Assembly (NCBI GenBank): GCA_963457665.1
Contig: OY735231.1
Coordinates: 41,725,524 to 41,789,523, forward strand
Reading direction: 5' to 3'
DNA length: 64,000 nt
Origin: Thysanoteuthis rhombus
Taxonomy: Eukaryota > Mollusca > Cephalopoda > Oegopsida > Thysanoteuthidae
In this document: piece by piece, positions 1-12,000 of the stretch
Numbering within the stretch: position 1 is the stretch's first letter
Layout: every line of letters starts with the position of its first letter
The notes under the pieces: generated by a model
Databases searched by the model: none
Told to the model about the DNA's origin: nothing
What the model saw: the letters and a program-made list of their open reading frames with translations, nothing else
Made by a program: the position numbers and the translations under genes

Positions 1-1129
1 ATCTCTGACTACTGCTAAAAATAGAAAATCGAAAGAAAAAAATACCATTTATGAGAAACGAAAAAAAAAAAAGTAAATCGTATAAAATATGAAGTACACA
101 AGCAGCTTGGTGAGTGGTAAGTAATTTTTAAAAGTATTTTATTCCTTTCTCCGCCCAATTCAGCCAGCTCTTAGTCTGTAGAGAAGGCTTAGACGCTCAG
201 CGTTCAGTGGTGGAAATGAGGGGGTACGTTGGGTGAGGGACCGACTAGCCTCTTACATACCAGAAACTCGTCTTTCATGGATGACGCCTGAACTAGCTTA
301 TTCGAATAAATCGGCTCAACGATTTCATATTTCGAATCAGAATATCAAAAACCAATCTTCTCATTGGCTGATATATCTAACTTTTTACCGTTTACGATTC
401 TGCTTGAAGATTTCTACAAAAGTTGACCATACAATATAAAAGAAACGGTCCTATAGACTGCACGCCATAGTGATACCAACAGATCAGCAAAATAGCCTGA
501 TCCCATGTTTTAAACGATGTTGATATACATGTGAACTAGTTCCCCCATGCCGTAAAAAATGGCAGCATATATGAAATATATGGGTATACAATTTGTATTT
601 TACACTCGTTGAAGTGCGCTTGGAGAAAAGCGTTATATTAACCACAAGAGGATTTTTTTCATTATTTTTTGTTTGGTTTCTATTAGTTTTTCTACTCTAA
701 TATTTTTTTTTTATAATTCGCCAAAGGTCTGTCTGTATTTATTCACCTACCGCCAAAAATACTCGACATAAATCCATGAAATTTTCATTGTATTTATTTT
801 TTATTTTGCAAATCAGTTTTTTGGAAGCCACTTCCCAAAATGTGTTTTTAGAGGGGTTCAATTCAGAGAGTCTGTTTACGTGATATAATGATGAATGACG
901 ATGCATTAAAAGAACATTTTTTATTCTTTTTTTTTTCAAATCAATCCTCGAAATCAAAATGTAACATAAATTTGCATTCTGTAAGACATTTTTTGACATA
1001 ACTCATATCAATTTATTAATTGTCCATAAATACGCTCAATAATGCTGTTTTATTTATGCATGTTTTCATGTTGTCCGGTTAATGTACATTTTTCGGAGAC
1101 ACAAAATATGGGGATCGGTAGTTTTGTGG
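1..1129. other. No gene recognised
   Basis: AT-rich DNA with several A and T runs. The short ORFs at 233-439 (+) and 739-999 (-) have no recognisable domain or splice context. Confidence 0.5.
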
Positions 1130-2160
1130 GTTATATGCAGGGAACTTCCATTTTTCACTTCTAGGTATGAAAATTTCGGAGAATTTTTTTCCATTTTTTT
1201 TTTCAGTCAAAATCGATTTTTTTTTTTCTTCACTTCTATGGGTCTGGGTCGATAGCAGAATTTTTCTCTCTATTTGGGATCAAAATCAACGTGCACTTTT
1301 TAGGATCGAAATCAACGTGAATTCTTTTTTTCTTTGACAATCGGGGGAATATGTTGTTTTTTTTTTCACTTTGAAGGGACAAAATCGAAAGGGGAGAATC
1401 TTTTTTCATTTTTAAGCGTTGAGATCGAGGCGGGAGATTGTATCACTTTTAGGGTAATTTCTTTCACTTTTGCGGGCAAAATCCAATGGAATTGTTTGTT
1501 TTTTGCTGTTGTTTTTTTTTCACTTTTGAAGGACAATATTGGGGAGGAGGAGATTTAGGTTGGGCCAAAATCGCAGGAGAAATTACATTTTTCGTTTTAA
1601 ATGATAAAACTCAAGGAGGGAGATCTTTTCTCTTTTAGGGGTCAGAAACGATTGGGAACGTTTACTTATATTTTATGAGGTCAAAATTTAGTGTGTTTTT
1701 TTACTTGTCGGGATCAAAATTGAAGGGATTCTTTCCATTTTTTTTTTTTTTTTTGTGGGATTTATTCAACTTTCAGGATCGGAATGCAAGGGGATTTTTT
1801 TTTCTAATTACAGAGATAAAAATCAAAGGGGAAGAATCTTTTCACTTATCGGAGTCAAAATCAAGGGGAAAGTCTTTTTCACTCTAAGCAGTCAAAATCG
1901 AGGGGAATATCTTTTAACTTTTCCGTGTTGAGATTCAAAAGAATTTAATTTCTTACTTTTAGGAATCAAAATTGGGTGGGAAGATTTTTATTCAATTTTA
2001 GCGTCAAAATCAAGAGTTTTTTTTAGTTTTTGGAGTTGAAACTTAAGAGATTTACTTTTTATTCTATTGGCCAATATCTATGGGATTTTTTTCACTTAAA
2101 GTACTCAAAATCGAGGGGATTTTTTTCTTTCACTTTTATGTGTATTTGAAAATTCTTATT
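1130..2160. repeat. Degenerate tandem repeat, period about 40-55 bp
   Basis: The phrase GGATCAAAATCxAxGGGGA followed by a T-rich run and TTTCACTTTTxGGG recurs around twenty times with indels and substitutions (for example near 1275, 1380, 1625, 1720, 1810, 1855, 1890, 1960, 2005, 2105). ORFs at 1334-1558 and 1675-1887 are by-products of the repeat and are not called genes. Copies are strongly diverged, so the array is old. Confidence 0.75.
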
Positions 2161-4425
2161 CACTGATAGAAAGTTGCAATTTTTCTTCTCTTACATAATC
2201 TTCTGGGTAATTTTATCCTCCATTCGAATACTGATTCCAGGATATAATTGATATTATGGTGTAAGCCAATGACTGCAAGGTATACTTTCTGCTCTTCTTT
2301 CCTGGTTACATACGAAAAAAAAAACGTTTTGATAAGTATTAGATTGTCTTTCGATTAGATCTGTTAGCTTTCATTCACATTTTGTTTATTTTCTAAAATA
2401 CGATGTATTTACATAATCTTTACAAAAATCGAATTTTACTTTTATGATACCTGATTTCTTTGAAGAAAGTAACTTTACAAAAAATTCCATTCGGCCGAAA
2501 GATGAAAAAATTATTCAGTTCAGCAGACTGTTTGAATGTTGCTCAACTAAATAATTTTTTCATCTTTCGACTGTATGAAGTTGTAATGTACGTCTGTCTG
2601 CGCGTTTGTACTCTCATAACTACGCATCTTAGAGCAAAATTATAAGCATATTCGGAACCAGCACGTATCAATTTACTACAGCACACATTTTAAATCTAAT
2701 TTCTCGAAAGAAAATCATCGAATTTTACCCGTTTTTATTTTCTTGCCGATCGATTTTCTGCACTTCGACTTATTTACGCCACCAATTCAACTTCCTTCCT
2801 TACCGTGTCTGTCATACCCATAGTATCAGAAGCAGCCATCAACTGAGCTTGTCGTTTTACACATATAACCGTCAGCAAAGCGACGGGTCATGGATAGTTA
2901 GAGATATTTTAGCACTTACTAGAATTAATTTATTTTCACTAACATATCACAAACTAACGTGCTGATATTTGCTAGGATATTTTTCTGGTAATTTGATGAC
3001 TAATCCCGTGGATATCCCTGTAATATGGTAGTTTACAATTTTAGAATTCCAATGCCGACTATACAAAGAGACAAAATTTGCCTTTATGCCTATAATTTCG
3101 TTCTGGTGTGCATAGTTCTCGAGTTATCAGAGTTGTGCCAATCCTGAAGTGAGATTTAGAACTGAAATTCCCCAATTGGTATTGATTGGTGTGTTCAATA
3201 CTTCCTCTTGTGGATTTAAATCCTCCAAAGTAAAACCATTGACTGTCCGAGGAAAACTGGCGATTCGCATGACTGTCAACAATTCTTGCTCGCAGCTTCC
3301 AAATAGCAGTCAATAGAAACACCTGTTTTCCATACTCACTTGTTTATCACCTTAAAGTAAGTTATTCAGGGGCGAAACTAGAGATTTGAATTGTTATTTA
3401 TGCAATTCATATATGTACAAATATATCCTTGTAATGGTATATTGTCAGTAGAAATGCAGTCGGTGAACTACTATTTATAAAGCTTCAGGTGGGCCTGGGG
3501 GTCGTTTTCAAAAAAAATGATTAAAAAATGATGTAATTCGGTTGCATATAATTATGTAAAGTTGTGTATGTCTATCCGTGTGTTTGTATTCTTATGACTT
3601 GTGAACTACGCATTCCTGAGGAAATTAATGGCATATTTGGAATCAGCAAGTTTTAATTTACCTACAGCTCGCATTTTAGGTCGAATTTCGCCCTCACCTC
3701 AGCTATATCTGTTACAGCTTCCAAGAAAACGACTGGTACATTAAAATGAAGCTAACAAAGTTTGCCTTTCGTATTAGGCGACTAAACACATTTGCTAAGA
3801 ATTAGAAACGGAAAGTCACATATTCGAGATATGCACTAATGTGTTTGCTCAGTCTATATGCGTCAATCTCCTACCTTCCTCAGGTGAGAGGGTTCAGCCA
3901 AGTTGTATCAGGAAATAAAAAAAAACATTGATTGCTGTGTTGTTGATAAGAGGAGAAAGCAATTAGCACGTTACAGATTTCTTTTGGGGATCCTGCTGGA
4001 GAATTGAATAAGTAGTTAATGCTAAATTCAATAAAGACAATATTATTCAGCTACTTCTATGTTAGGCGTTTTTCTTGTTTATGTTACAAGGATCAATATC
4101 TCTCAGACACTAAAAGTTGCTGTGTACCAGTGACGGGCCTATGGTCGGTGTCATCCGGGGTCGTAACTCACCTCCCACAACTTGATCTCTTCCCAGGATA
4201 TCTACAATTTTGGTGATCACTTTTCAATTATACACTATACATTATTCATAATTTTCCGTATCATTAAATTTGATAGCGTAAGCCAACATTTACGAACGAT
4301 TCTATTCATCTTTAGTTTTTAATTTTCTAATTCAAACTTTGTAAAATGATCCGGAGAAAATTATAATGGGTTGCATGAAATTCCGTTATTTCAAATTCAA
4401 TCATTTTTTCCATCGCCTACAGTTG
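2161..4425. other. Intergenic, contains a dispersed repeat also found at 8.5 kb
   Basis: No gene recognised. The interval about 3105-3290 shares an approximately 150-bp core (GCCAATCCT, then ATTGATTGGTGTGTTC, then GGATT...CCT..AGTAAAAC) with 8475-8600. The ORF at 3059-3322 (-) falls on this repeat and is not supported as a gene. Confidence 0.5.
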
Positions 4426-4429
4426 TTCT

Positions 4430-4690
4430 ATAGTTTCTTCCTTCTACAAATTCTCACAATAATCCATTGAGAACTTTCAGAGACATATGGACAGTCATGG
4501 ATACAAAAATGTATGAAAATAAATGGGAATATCTTTCAATCAAAGAAATACTCTGGTAACTACCCCCAAATTCAACCAATTATTTCTCATCCCATTGTCC
4601 ACCATTCAACAAAATTTCAGTGAAATTCATTGCGAAACTAAGATATCATGTGGACTAATAGATGTTTCATTAAAATATGGCTGAAAACTT
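4430..4690. repeat. Dispersed repeat family B
   Basis: Contains the hallmark words of a family seen repeatedly in this window: CATTGAGAACTTT, GATATCATGTGGACAGTCATG, AATATCTTTCAATCA and CCCATTGTCCACC..TCCAC/CAACAAAATTTC. Other copies are at 19640-20120, 32585-32880 and 39340-39905 (same orientation), and 9530-9665, 14600-14710 and 23380-23500 (opposite). Class unknown. Confidence 0.65.
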
Positions 4691-5345
4691 ATACGACTCA
4701 CCTCATATATTAACCAGTTAACACTGAAAGGATGATAGTCGTTGACCTATTTTGATAAAAAGCAGATATCGTTGCCAGAACTGCTGAATGAATACGTGTC
4801 ACGCTATCAATAAGTCTAAGCTGATCAGTCAGCCAAAGTCTTTCTTCTTGTCAGTTTGCTATGTCCTCCTTTTTGAAACTAAGAAAGGGCCAGCCTTTGT
4901 TAACTAGTCTTTCCGTTAGCCAATTACTGTTTCGGCGCCACTAGAGGTCGAAGGAACTGGTAGTATGCATATTATGGAAAACTCTCTGTTGATAACAAAA
5001 TTCTTGACAGCCTAAGATAAAATATCATGTAAAATGGTGTTCTTGTTGAAGATTGCGTGGCATTGATTTCTCAAGGAGAAATAACAAATTCTCTTCACAA
5101 AATTACGCAGTTGCAGTCTTCCTCCGTACGGATTCGAATAGTTCTCAATGCAGTGAAGGCAACATCGCTTCTACTCACTATCAAGGCATGTACGACAAAG
5201 GAAAATACTTTGACTTTGTGGAAGTCATTGTTTTCTTCCACGGCCTCACGAATATTTTCTGTTTGAACTTGAGAATATTCATTGAGCGAATTTAGCGTGA
5301 GACTACATTTTTTATAAGTGCTGGTTGCTGTTAAGACCAGGATTA

Positions 5346-5533
5346 TAAGATTTGGTCAGAAAGGGATATAATCCGAGCTTTATCTCAGATACTTACTCGA
5401 TACAGGCATTAGAATACTGTCGAATTTGGAAATCGTGCTAGTTCCAAATTCGACGCTCTTCTAATGCCTGTATTGGGTAAGTCTCTGAAGTAAAGCTAAG
5501 ATTACCTTCCCTTGTTGACAAAATTCTAGCAAC
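5346..5533. mobile_element. Foldback MITE family 1, copy 1 (near-complete palindrome)
   Basis: The left arm (GATTTGGTCAG..GGATATAATCCGAGCTTTATCTCAGA.ACTTACTC...CAGGCATTAGAAT..GTCGAATTTGGAA) is repeated in inverse on the right (TTCCAAATTCGAC...ATTCTAATGCCTG...TCTAGCAAC). Arms are about 85-90 bp with almost no spacer. Eight other copies occur in the window. No ORF; non-autonomous. Confidence 0.8.
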
Positions 5534-5990
5534 TCGGGTTAAGATCTTGTTTCCAGGTTCAATTATTTTTTTTTTGGGGGGGGGGGGGATAATCTATTGT
5601 AGTAGCTTTGACCCGTCAGGTATTTGCAATTGAGAATTGCATTTTCTGTTTTTGTCCTCCTCTCTCTGGTCTGGGTCATACACTTATTCTTTACTTAAAA
5701 TTTGCCTCTTTGCATATATTGTCTTCATCAGAGATATAGTTCGTTGATCATTCTTTTAATTGCAGCATGTTCAAGCTTAGTTGGCTTAACTGTTAGAGTT
5801 ATACAACTCATCTATATTATCATCAAGTAGGTTACCAGATGATGATGGGGTAGAATAGAAGTGTATGTTCTAATGACGTAACAAAAATGCTGAATTTAAA
5901 GATAAATGAAAAAAAAATAATAATCGTTTGTAATCAACAGAACGCTCTTATCCAAGCTCACAGCAAAGAAAATCTCTAGTATCTACGCGT

Positions 5991-5996
<6 letters not shown>

Positions 5997-6047
<51 letters not shown>
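5997..6047. repeat. (TA)n microsatellite
   Basis: Uninterrupted TA dinucleotides, preceded by a short CACACA run, next to the tRNA-like segment at 6070-6150. Confidence 0.95.
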
Positions 6048-6050
<3 letters not shown>

Positions 6051-6069
6051 GACTTTCCGTTATCCTATC

Positions 6070-6150
6070 CAGTACCGGTACCAAGGCAGAATTGAAACTT
6101 TCGCTTCAGACCCGTAGGCCGATATCCTACCTCTGGACTACGGAACTGGA
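6070..6150 (-). mobile_element. tRNA-like SINE head
   Basis: On the minus strand the sequence reads TAGTCCAGAGGTAGGATATC (A-box-like) followed by AAGTTTCAATTCTGCC (B-box/T-arm-like) at tRNA spacing. No matching acceptor stem and no CCA-adjacent structure is evident, so it is a tRNA-derived element rather than a functional tRNA gene. Confidence 0.5.
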
Positions 6151-6303
6151 CAGGTAGTAAGGCTGAATTTAAGCGATATATTTTTTAAAATCAAACAGAA
6201 ATCCCTCATCCACCAGAGTGCTCAATTGCTATAGAAGAGCATTGCATAAGCTTACAGTGGATGAGTTGCCTCACTTAAAGAGTGCTCAACCCTGAATAGA
6301 GAA

Positions 6304-6304
<1 letters not shown>

Positions 6305-6365
<61 letters not shown>
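6305..6365. repeat. (TA)n microsatellite
   Basis: About 30 uninterrupted TA units. A minus-strand ORF of alternating Ile/Tyr across it is spurious. Confidence 0.95.
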
Positions 6366-6370
<5 letters not shown>

Positions 6371-7584
6371 CATTTGTGACTGCATAGATAAACTAGCAAT
6401 AATGATAGCATTGAATACGTACTTACCAATGTCTATTGTATAAACTTTGGCAAAGTACACATTGAAACAATGACATGTGGTTTATATGAAGAATTCTCTA
6501 AACGTACACACCCATTCCTTAATTCGAATTCGAACATGCTTAGTAGCGTGACTCACTTGAAAATGATGTTCCTCTCAGAGAATATTTAACGTTCAGCATC
6601 TGTGGTTGCGTATCTAATGGATGGAGCTCTGCTGCAGTTTTCTTCTTCGATAAGTAGGATACATTAATTTACTAGTACGGCAGAACTAGTAGGTGTGGCC
6701 GGAGAAGCCAAAATAAATGAACGAGATGAAATAGATTTCCAAACCTCCCCCTGATCTTTGTGTAACACCTCATTTCATTTACTTGGCAACTTCCTCGCTC
6801 CATTTATGTCTTCAAAAAATGTATACACCTTTTACAAACAGTAATTAAGAGAGATGTAAGTCAGTGTTTTTTTTTGGGGGGGGGAGATTGTTTTGTTTTG
6901 TTTTTTTCAGAAAAAAAGTTGAGGGAAGAGTAAGGCTAGTTGTATACAGGGGTAAGTTGATACACTGTCGTTATTTTCAATAAGTGATGACATACGGTAC
7001 TCAGTTTCTTGTGTGCAGACGTCAACATCGACCGTATTGCCATGTAAGCCATGCTAGACAACGTTTTCCAAAACTTTACAAAAAAAAAACGATTTGGGAC
7101 AACTTGAGTGAATATTCTTATAGATCTTGTAGAAGCCTTATCTTAATAAAATTTACTGGATTATCTGGGACGACTGTCTTTATGCTTGATTTTTATGCAG
7201 ACTTTGTTTGCCCAGAATTCATTTATATGGCCTGAATCAAGTCGGGAAATAAAATTGCCGGGTCAGGGCTAATTTTTACAGTGGCGAATCCTGGAGAAGG
7301 TCTATGATGATGATCAACAAATCGCCTCTCTTAAAATATGACTTGACAAAAAGCAACAGGCATAATCAAAATCCCTAGGCATGGCGGCCGTTTAGAAAGG
7401 CTACCCAAGAATGAAGCAACGTGGTAGTAATAAAATAGAACGCCACACATCTATACTGATCGAAATACCAGAGAAGAAAAAAGGCAAAACCTGCTGAAGG
7501 AGCCTGGGCATAAAACAGTTTCAAAAATCTGCTGGAAGTTGGAGAAAGACGAAGACTACGAAAGAGCGTTGGTTAGTATATCTC

Positions 7585-7752
7585 TGAATTTTTGAGATGA
7601 GGTATTATTATTATTTCTATTATTATTCGGACTATCCTCATCTTGGTTGTTTTACATACAACGTTTCGGCCGTTGTACTCTACGGCCTCCATCAGGTATC
7701 ATCTGGTAGGCGTGGGGAAGTAACGAACTGAACCCTTTATTTAACAGACAGT
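7585..7752. mobile_element. Repeat family 2 (MITE-like), copy 1
   Basis: Begins with TCTCTGAATTTTTGAGATGAGG, then a TTATTATTTCTATTATTATTCGGAC..TCCTCATC segment, followed by ACGTTTCGGCCGTTGTACTCTACGGCCTCCATCAGG and CCCTTTATTTAACAGACAG. The first part is repeated as inverted arms at 36860-37020, and the second part is repeated at 22285-22385, so these are one family. Confidence 0.65.
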
Positions 7753-7793
7753 GGTATATTGACCGCACTCCCCTCTTAGCATTAGTAGTATTA

Positions 7794-7948
7794 TATTGTC
7801 TCACACTGGGATTAAACCAAGAACCATCAGATTACTTGCAGTAATTTAGTCTGATTCTGTAACCACATAGCGTAGTGGTTATGGAATCAGACAAAAATTA
7901 CGGCAAGTAATCTGATGGTTCTAGGTTCAATCCCAGTGTGAGACAATA
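7794..7948. mobile_element. Head-to-head inverted pair of tRNA-like elements
   Basis: The right arm reads GTAGTGGTTATGGAATCAGAC (A-box region) and GGTTCTAGGTTCAATCCCAGTGTGAGACAATA (B-box/T-arm). The left arm is its reverse complement (TATTGTCTCACACTGGGATTAAACC...), with only scattered mismatches over about 75 bp and essentially no spacer (centre near 7871). As RNA it would fold into one long hairpin. Confidence 0.8.
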
Positions 7949-8459
7949 AGTTGATTTGTGAAGTTTCTAGATGAGTGACGAAATGGTTAAATTGTAATAA
8001 AATGTAATAAAATTGTAAATAATGCCAGGTATCAACATGCCTCATGTATGGAGCAAGTTGCATTCTATTATCTTGAACGATAATTTCTGTTTTATCTCGA
8101 AGCGATGTATCATTTTCTATTTTTAGTCAAGGAAATTCTAATTCAAACCTTATGACCTTCTCACATTAGAATGTCTTTATCTTACCTTGTGTAGCCTTTT
8201 ATGAAGGGGTAAATAATTTATTTTCCGATAAAATACCAACTTCCTCCCCTTGAATTACAAGGTGCCCAACTCATTGTAGAAAATCTGCGTACGTATAGAG
8301 AGGATATAGGAAATGACAAGCATTCTTCTCAGCCCCGAACCTAACCAGCTAACACTGTCCCCTTGAACAGAACCAATCCAAAACCTATGTAACGTCAACT
8401 CAAGTAAATTGTGGTTTTCGTATTTTATAAGAAGATATCTAAAATGCTGTAAAATGAAC

Positions 8460-8600
8460 TGTTATTCAGAAATTAGATGATGCCAATCCTTTAGTAAGAT
8501 TCATGGAAATCTATCAATTGGGATTGGTTGGTGTGTTCCGTTGTTTCCTTTGCGGATTGAATTTCTCCTGAGTAAAACACTATAGATCCTAAACTATGCG
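8460..8600. repeat. Second copy of the 3.1-kb dispersed repeat
   Basis: Shares GCCAATCCT, ATTGGTTGGTGTGTTC and GGATTGAATTTCTCCTGAGTAAAAC with 3105-3290. No coding potential recognised. Confidence 0.55.
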
Positions 8601-9177
8601 GTGATTATAAGAAGGATACACAATCCGTCTAGGTTTGATAAATAAATTTTGATTACCAGACATTTTAGATAAGAAACAAATTATGGACTTATGCTTGTCC
8701 ACTTACATCAATCTGAAGCAGGAGTGGCCTCATGGCTAGATGTGGCTCTTCGATATTAAATGTGCTGTTAGTGAAAATATGTTGACTGAGCTCCTTTTAC
8801 AATTAATATAAACAGGCAAATAAAAAGAAATCTTCAAGCTTTATAACTAATCACCGAATTTGGAATGCGATCCCACCGAATTAGAACATACGCTTAATGA
8901 TCTCATTCAACTATATCAAATCCTAATATAGGATTTGATGTTGTTAAAATGATTATCTGTGGAGATTTTGAAAAACTTTACTATGTATGTACTTCGTAGT
9001 CACTAGAACTGATACGAATTGAAAATCGTTGCGTGAGTGTAAAATTTGTTTACGTCATTCGGTTCTCAAACATCTGAAGTTTATTATGTGTAGCTCCTAG
9101 CTCTCTTTTTTTCTTTTTTCTCTCTTTCTTTCACCATGTCAACAAAGTTGGGAGGGGTATATGTGTTCACTCGTGTC

Positions 9178-9200
9178 TGTCTGTCTGTCTGTCTGTCCTC
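9178..9200. repeat. (TCTG)n microsatellite
   Basis: Short run of TCTG tetranucleotides. Confidence 0.85.
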
Positions 9201-9529
9201 AAAGTCTTTATCACCATATTATGCTATTTTCGCCTCCGGCAGATTGATAATTCATGACTTTTGAATGATATTACGTTTTGGTTTTTACACTTCCGCGTTT
9301 TTGTTTTCTCTGTTTGTATTGATTTGATACACATCTAGTTTGGTAAGTTCTATTAATCGTTGTGTCCAAACACTTCCGGAAACTTGCTTTTTACTAAATT
9401 CTAATTAAATGAAAAGCAAAGTCTGGTTTTTCTCGAGATTCTTTTTTCATTTAATTTGTTTGTCTATGTCCAGTGATGAAGCGCATCGTATGGTTCTGGG
9501 ATTCCTTAATTAGCTCGTAATACAGTCAT

Positions 9530-9665
9530 GGTCTTACAGTGCGACAGGAAGGATGTAAATTTCATACCGCAACAAAATTCTCAATTATTTTCAATCGAAT
9601 TTCGTGGTAGGGTTTGCCGTAGTCTGAGGAAAAATGAATTAAATTTGGGGGTAGATTGACGAACT
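9530..9665. repeat. Dispersed repeat family B, reverse orientation
   Basis: CAACAAAATTCTCAATTATTTTCAATCGAATTTCGTGGTAGGG...GTAGTCTGAGG...AAATTTGGGGGTAGATTGAC is a diverged reverse-orientation copy of the family seen at 4430-4690. Confidence 0.5.
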
Positions 9666-9990
9666 TTTACAGTGAGAAGAGTATAAGAAGCCTTGTCTGC
9701 TCGTCAACCGGTCGGTCCCTATATTGTTTCTCAGCTGTTTAAAGTCAGATATAATTGAAACTTGCTAGAAAGGCATTCCTTGCAAAATGCTTCTTACTTG
9801 TAAAAATTTTTCACTCAGGGTCACGTGATCCGACAATAATGGCGTTTAAACGTCATGTATTTTTTTCAGTCGATTCTCTTAGTTGTTTTAAATGCGATTT
9901 GCTTGAAACTTGATGGAAAGGTGTTCCTCGATAAGATGCTTCTGACTCATTGCATAAATGGGTTGAGAGTATCTGAACCCCTGTGGCGAG
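9655..9990. repeat. Dispersed repeat family D, with partial local duplication
   Basis: The stretch 9655-9850 (ATAAGAAGCCTTGTCTGC...CAACCGGTCGGT...TTTCTCAGCTGTTTAAAGTC...ACTTGCTAGAAAGGCATTCCTTGCAAAATGCTTCTTAC...CAGGGTCACGTGATCCG) is matched in reverse complement at 34770-34945. Part of it (GAAACTTGATGGAAAGGTGTTCCTCGATAAGATGCTTC) recurs directly at 9855-9950. The 84-codon ORF at 9855-10109 lies on this duplicated repeat. Confidence 0.65.
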
Positions 9991-10109
9991 GCCATAACGC
10001 TAAACGTGATTTATTACAAGGATTCAATAAAAAGTCAATAACTGGTTTAAACATAAATGTTAACATGAATTTAGAGAAGGTTCTCCGTGTCCACTATTCA
10101 ATAATATGA

Positions 10110-11339
10110 ACCTAGATTTTTATTTTACGAGTTGAATTTCGGGGCCTCTTAAAATCATGGGGTCCTGAGCAACTGAAGACGCAAGAAGACCAAACCTCTA
10201 ATGGATAATGGTGCTGTACAATTGTTTTATGTAACCCTAACTTAATGTACCCACATAAAAAGATGATATTGTGGAGGATTGCCGCTAAAATCTATTCCGG
10301 ATATATCATTTCCCCCCCCCCCATCCACTGGAAAGGTGGTAACGGACGCACATGACCACAAGCGATAGACAATGTGTTTGCTGCTTTTCAGAAACGTGTA
10401 TGCAACGTGTAGGTGCGTACAAGGAGGTCGGCGCCAACTCAGACCGCGTCCCATCCTGGCAATTAAAAATAAATATCTTTTAGATATTTTTAGATTATTT
10501 TATAGATTTTTCAATGTTCTTCAGCTCTATAGCGCTCTGTGCATTGCATGATCTGCTGGTTACATGTGCCGTTCCTGACACGACATTTTACCATGAGAAA
10601 TGTATTAGTAAATGCATTAGAAACATTGTCAAATGCATAAGAGACTCAGCATTGTCACATAAGGTTGGAAGCCTGGCTTTTGTTGGGTTACCAAGCGCCA
10701 ATTAACTGAATATGCCTGAATAGAATGCTTGCGTCACAAGATAAATGCGTTTAAACAATAGTATGCGTAACACTGTTACCATCAAAAGTGTCACTGGTTA
10801 TTGGTTTGACCATGAGTGGTGACTGTACTCCATAGGCACCACGCAACTGACCATATTTTCTATCTGTAACATTTATCAAAGTAGATAACTATCAAATGCT
10901 AAATACAGAGTAATCTCCATCGCTTTTTTTCTTCTCTTTTTTTTCGTTTTTTTTTTTTTCATATGCTTGAAAAATCTGGTTTCATGCTGGTTGAATATGA
11001 ACAAGAGAATGTTGAGCAACGTAATGTTCTTGGTATTTTTTGAAGTACAGTGAAATTGTAAAATGATTGAAAAACTGTCAACATTCTTTGTCTGAATGGG
11101 TAGACTAGTCCACTAATGAATGACTCAGTGTTAAGGGCTACTTGTGAGAAAGCAAAACTCGAACATGGAAACGGGGTCATGTATGCGAGTCAATATTTCT
11201 TCTTTACGAACAAACGATGCAAGGGAAGATCACGTGATCAACTTTCCGGGCAACTACACGAAGCAGTGATTTCATTAATAGACAAACCCCACGTGATGTG
11301 ATGCTCTGGGCGTTTGTGTTACACTCTACCAATGACAAC
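10110..11339. other. No gene recognised
   Basis: Contains a poly-C run near 10312, poly-T near 10925-10960 and short unsupported ORFs. No repeat family was identified. Confidence 0.5.
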
Positions 11340-12000
11340 TTGGAATTATTAGAAATTGTCAGCCAAAATAGTCATCATAGGTTGCATTCAGTTTTCTAAG
11401 TTTGTGGTAGCTGGCTGGCTGGTTGGCTGTCTGGCTGGCTGAAAAGGAAGGAAAGTTGGCCACCAGAATCCCAGTCGGTCGGCAGTCTCTTCCGTCTGGT
11501 GAAACCCTAAGGAGAAGCTGGAGCACGGCTTCTCGTTGCCCGCGCTGTCGCTGTCGCTGTGGCCGTCGCTGCGGGTGTCATCGTTGACCGAGACGGACGG
11601 GCACATACCACAGCCATCCGACGAGCTTGCTGGCCGGCTGGCTGGCTGGATGGCTGGCTGGATGGATGGATATCTATGTATGTATCATGCGTTCAGACCA
11701 GATGCTATCAATCGAGATAAAGAGCTGATAATTTTCAACATTTACTCCTGGCTAGAGAAAATCTTCCCTGGATACGTTTTACGTGGAGGGTTCAATTCGA
11801 AATGTTAGTTTATGCTAAATTTGTGTCTATTAGCATTCACATTTGTTTTTGCTTTTTTGATTTGAACTCTTTTTTAGTGATCATTGCCTAACACAAGGCG
11901 ATTTATCTGATGATCATCCCTCTTTCAATGTTTTTATTTGATCACATCCGCCCAACACGGTCAGCTGTCAAAACTCGCTTTCTATTGTGTGACTAACCAG
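11340..12000. repeat. Dispersed repeat family C, copy interrupted by a GC-rich segment
   Basis: The beginning (TTAGAAATTGTCAGCCA...CATAGGTTGCATTCAGTTTTCTAAG) and end (TTTAGTGATCATTGCCTAACA...CATCCCTCTTTCAATG..TTTATTTGATCACATCCGCCCAACAC...GTGTGACTAACC) match copies at 37800-38045, 41330-41690, 54800-55215 and 62640-63035. Between them lies the GC-rich block described separately. Confidence 0.6.
11388..11690. repeat. GC-rich low-complexity island (GGCT/GGAT and GTCGCT runs)
   Basis: Runs of (GGCT)n at 11410-11440 and (GGCT/GGAT)n at 11630-11672 flank a C/G-rich core with several CpGs (CGCTGTCGCTGTCGCTG, GTCGGTCGGCAG). The base composition is quite unlike the surroundings. Both strands are open (11388-11606 minus, 11536-11808 plus), but the reading is repeat-driven with no domain seen. 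Could be a microsatellite expansion or a small CpG-rich insertion. Confidence 0.7.

Noticed and set aside
7861..7945. Functional tRNA gene
   Set aside because: The A and B boxes are present, but the acceptor stem does not pair within the unit and the sequence is part of an inverted repeat, so it is tRNA-derived.
9855..10109. 84-codon plus-strand ORF
   Set aside because: It lies on the duplicated part of dispersed repeat family D.
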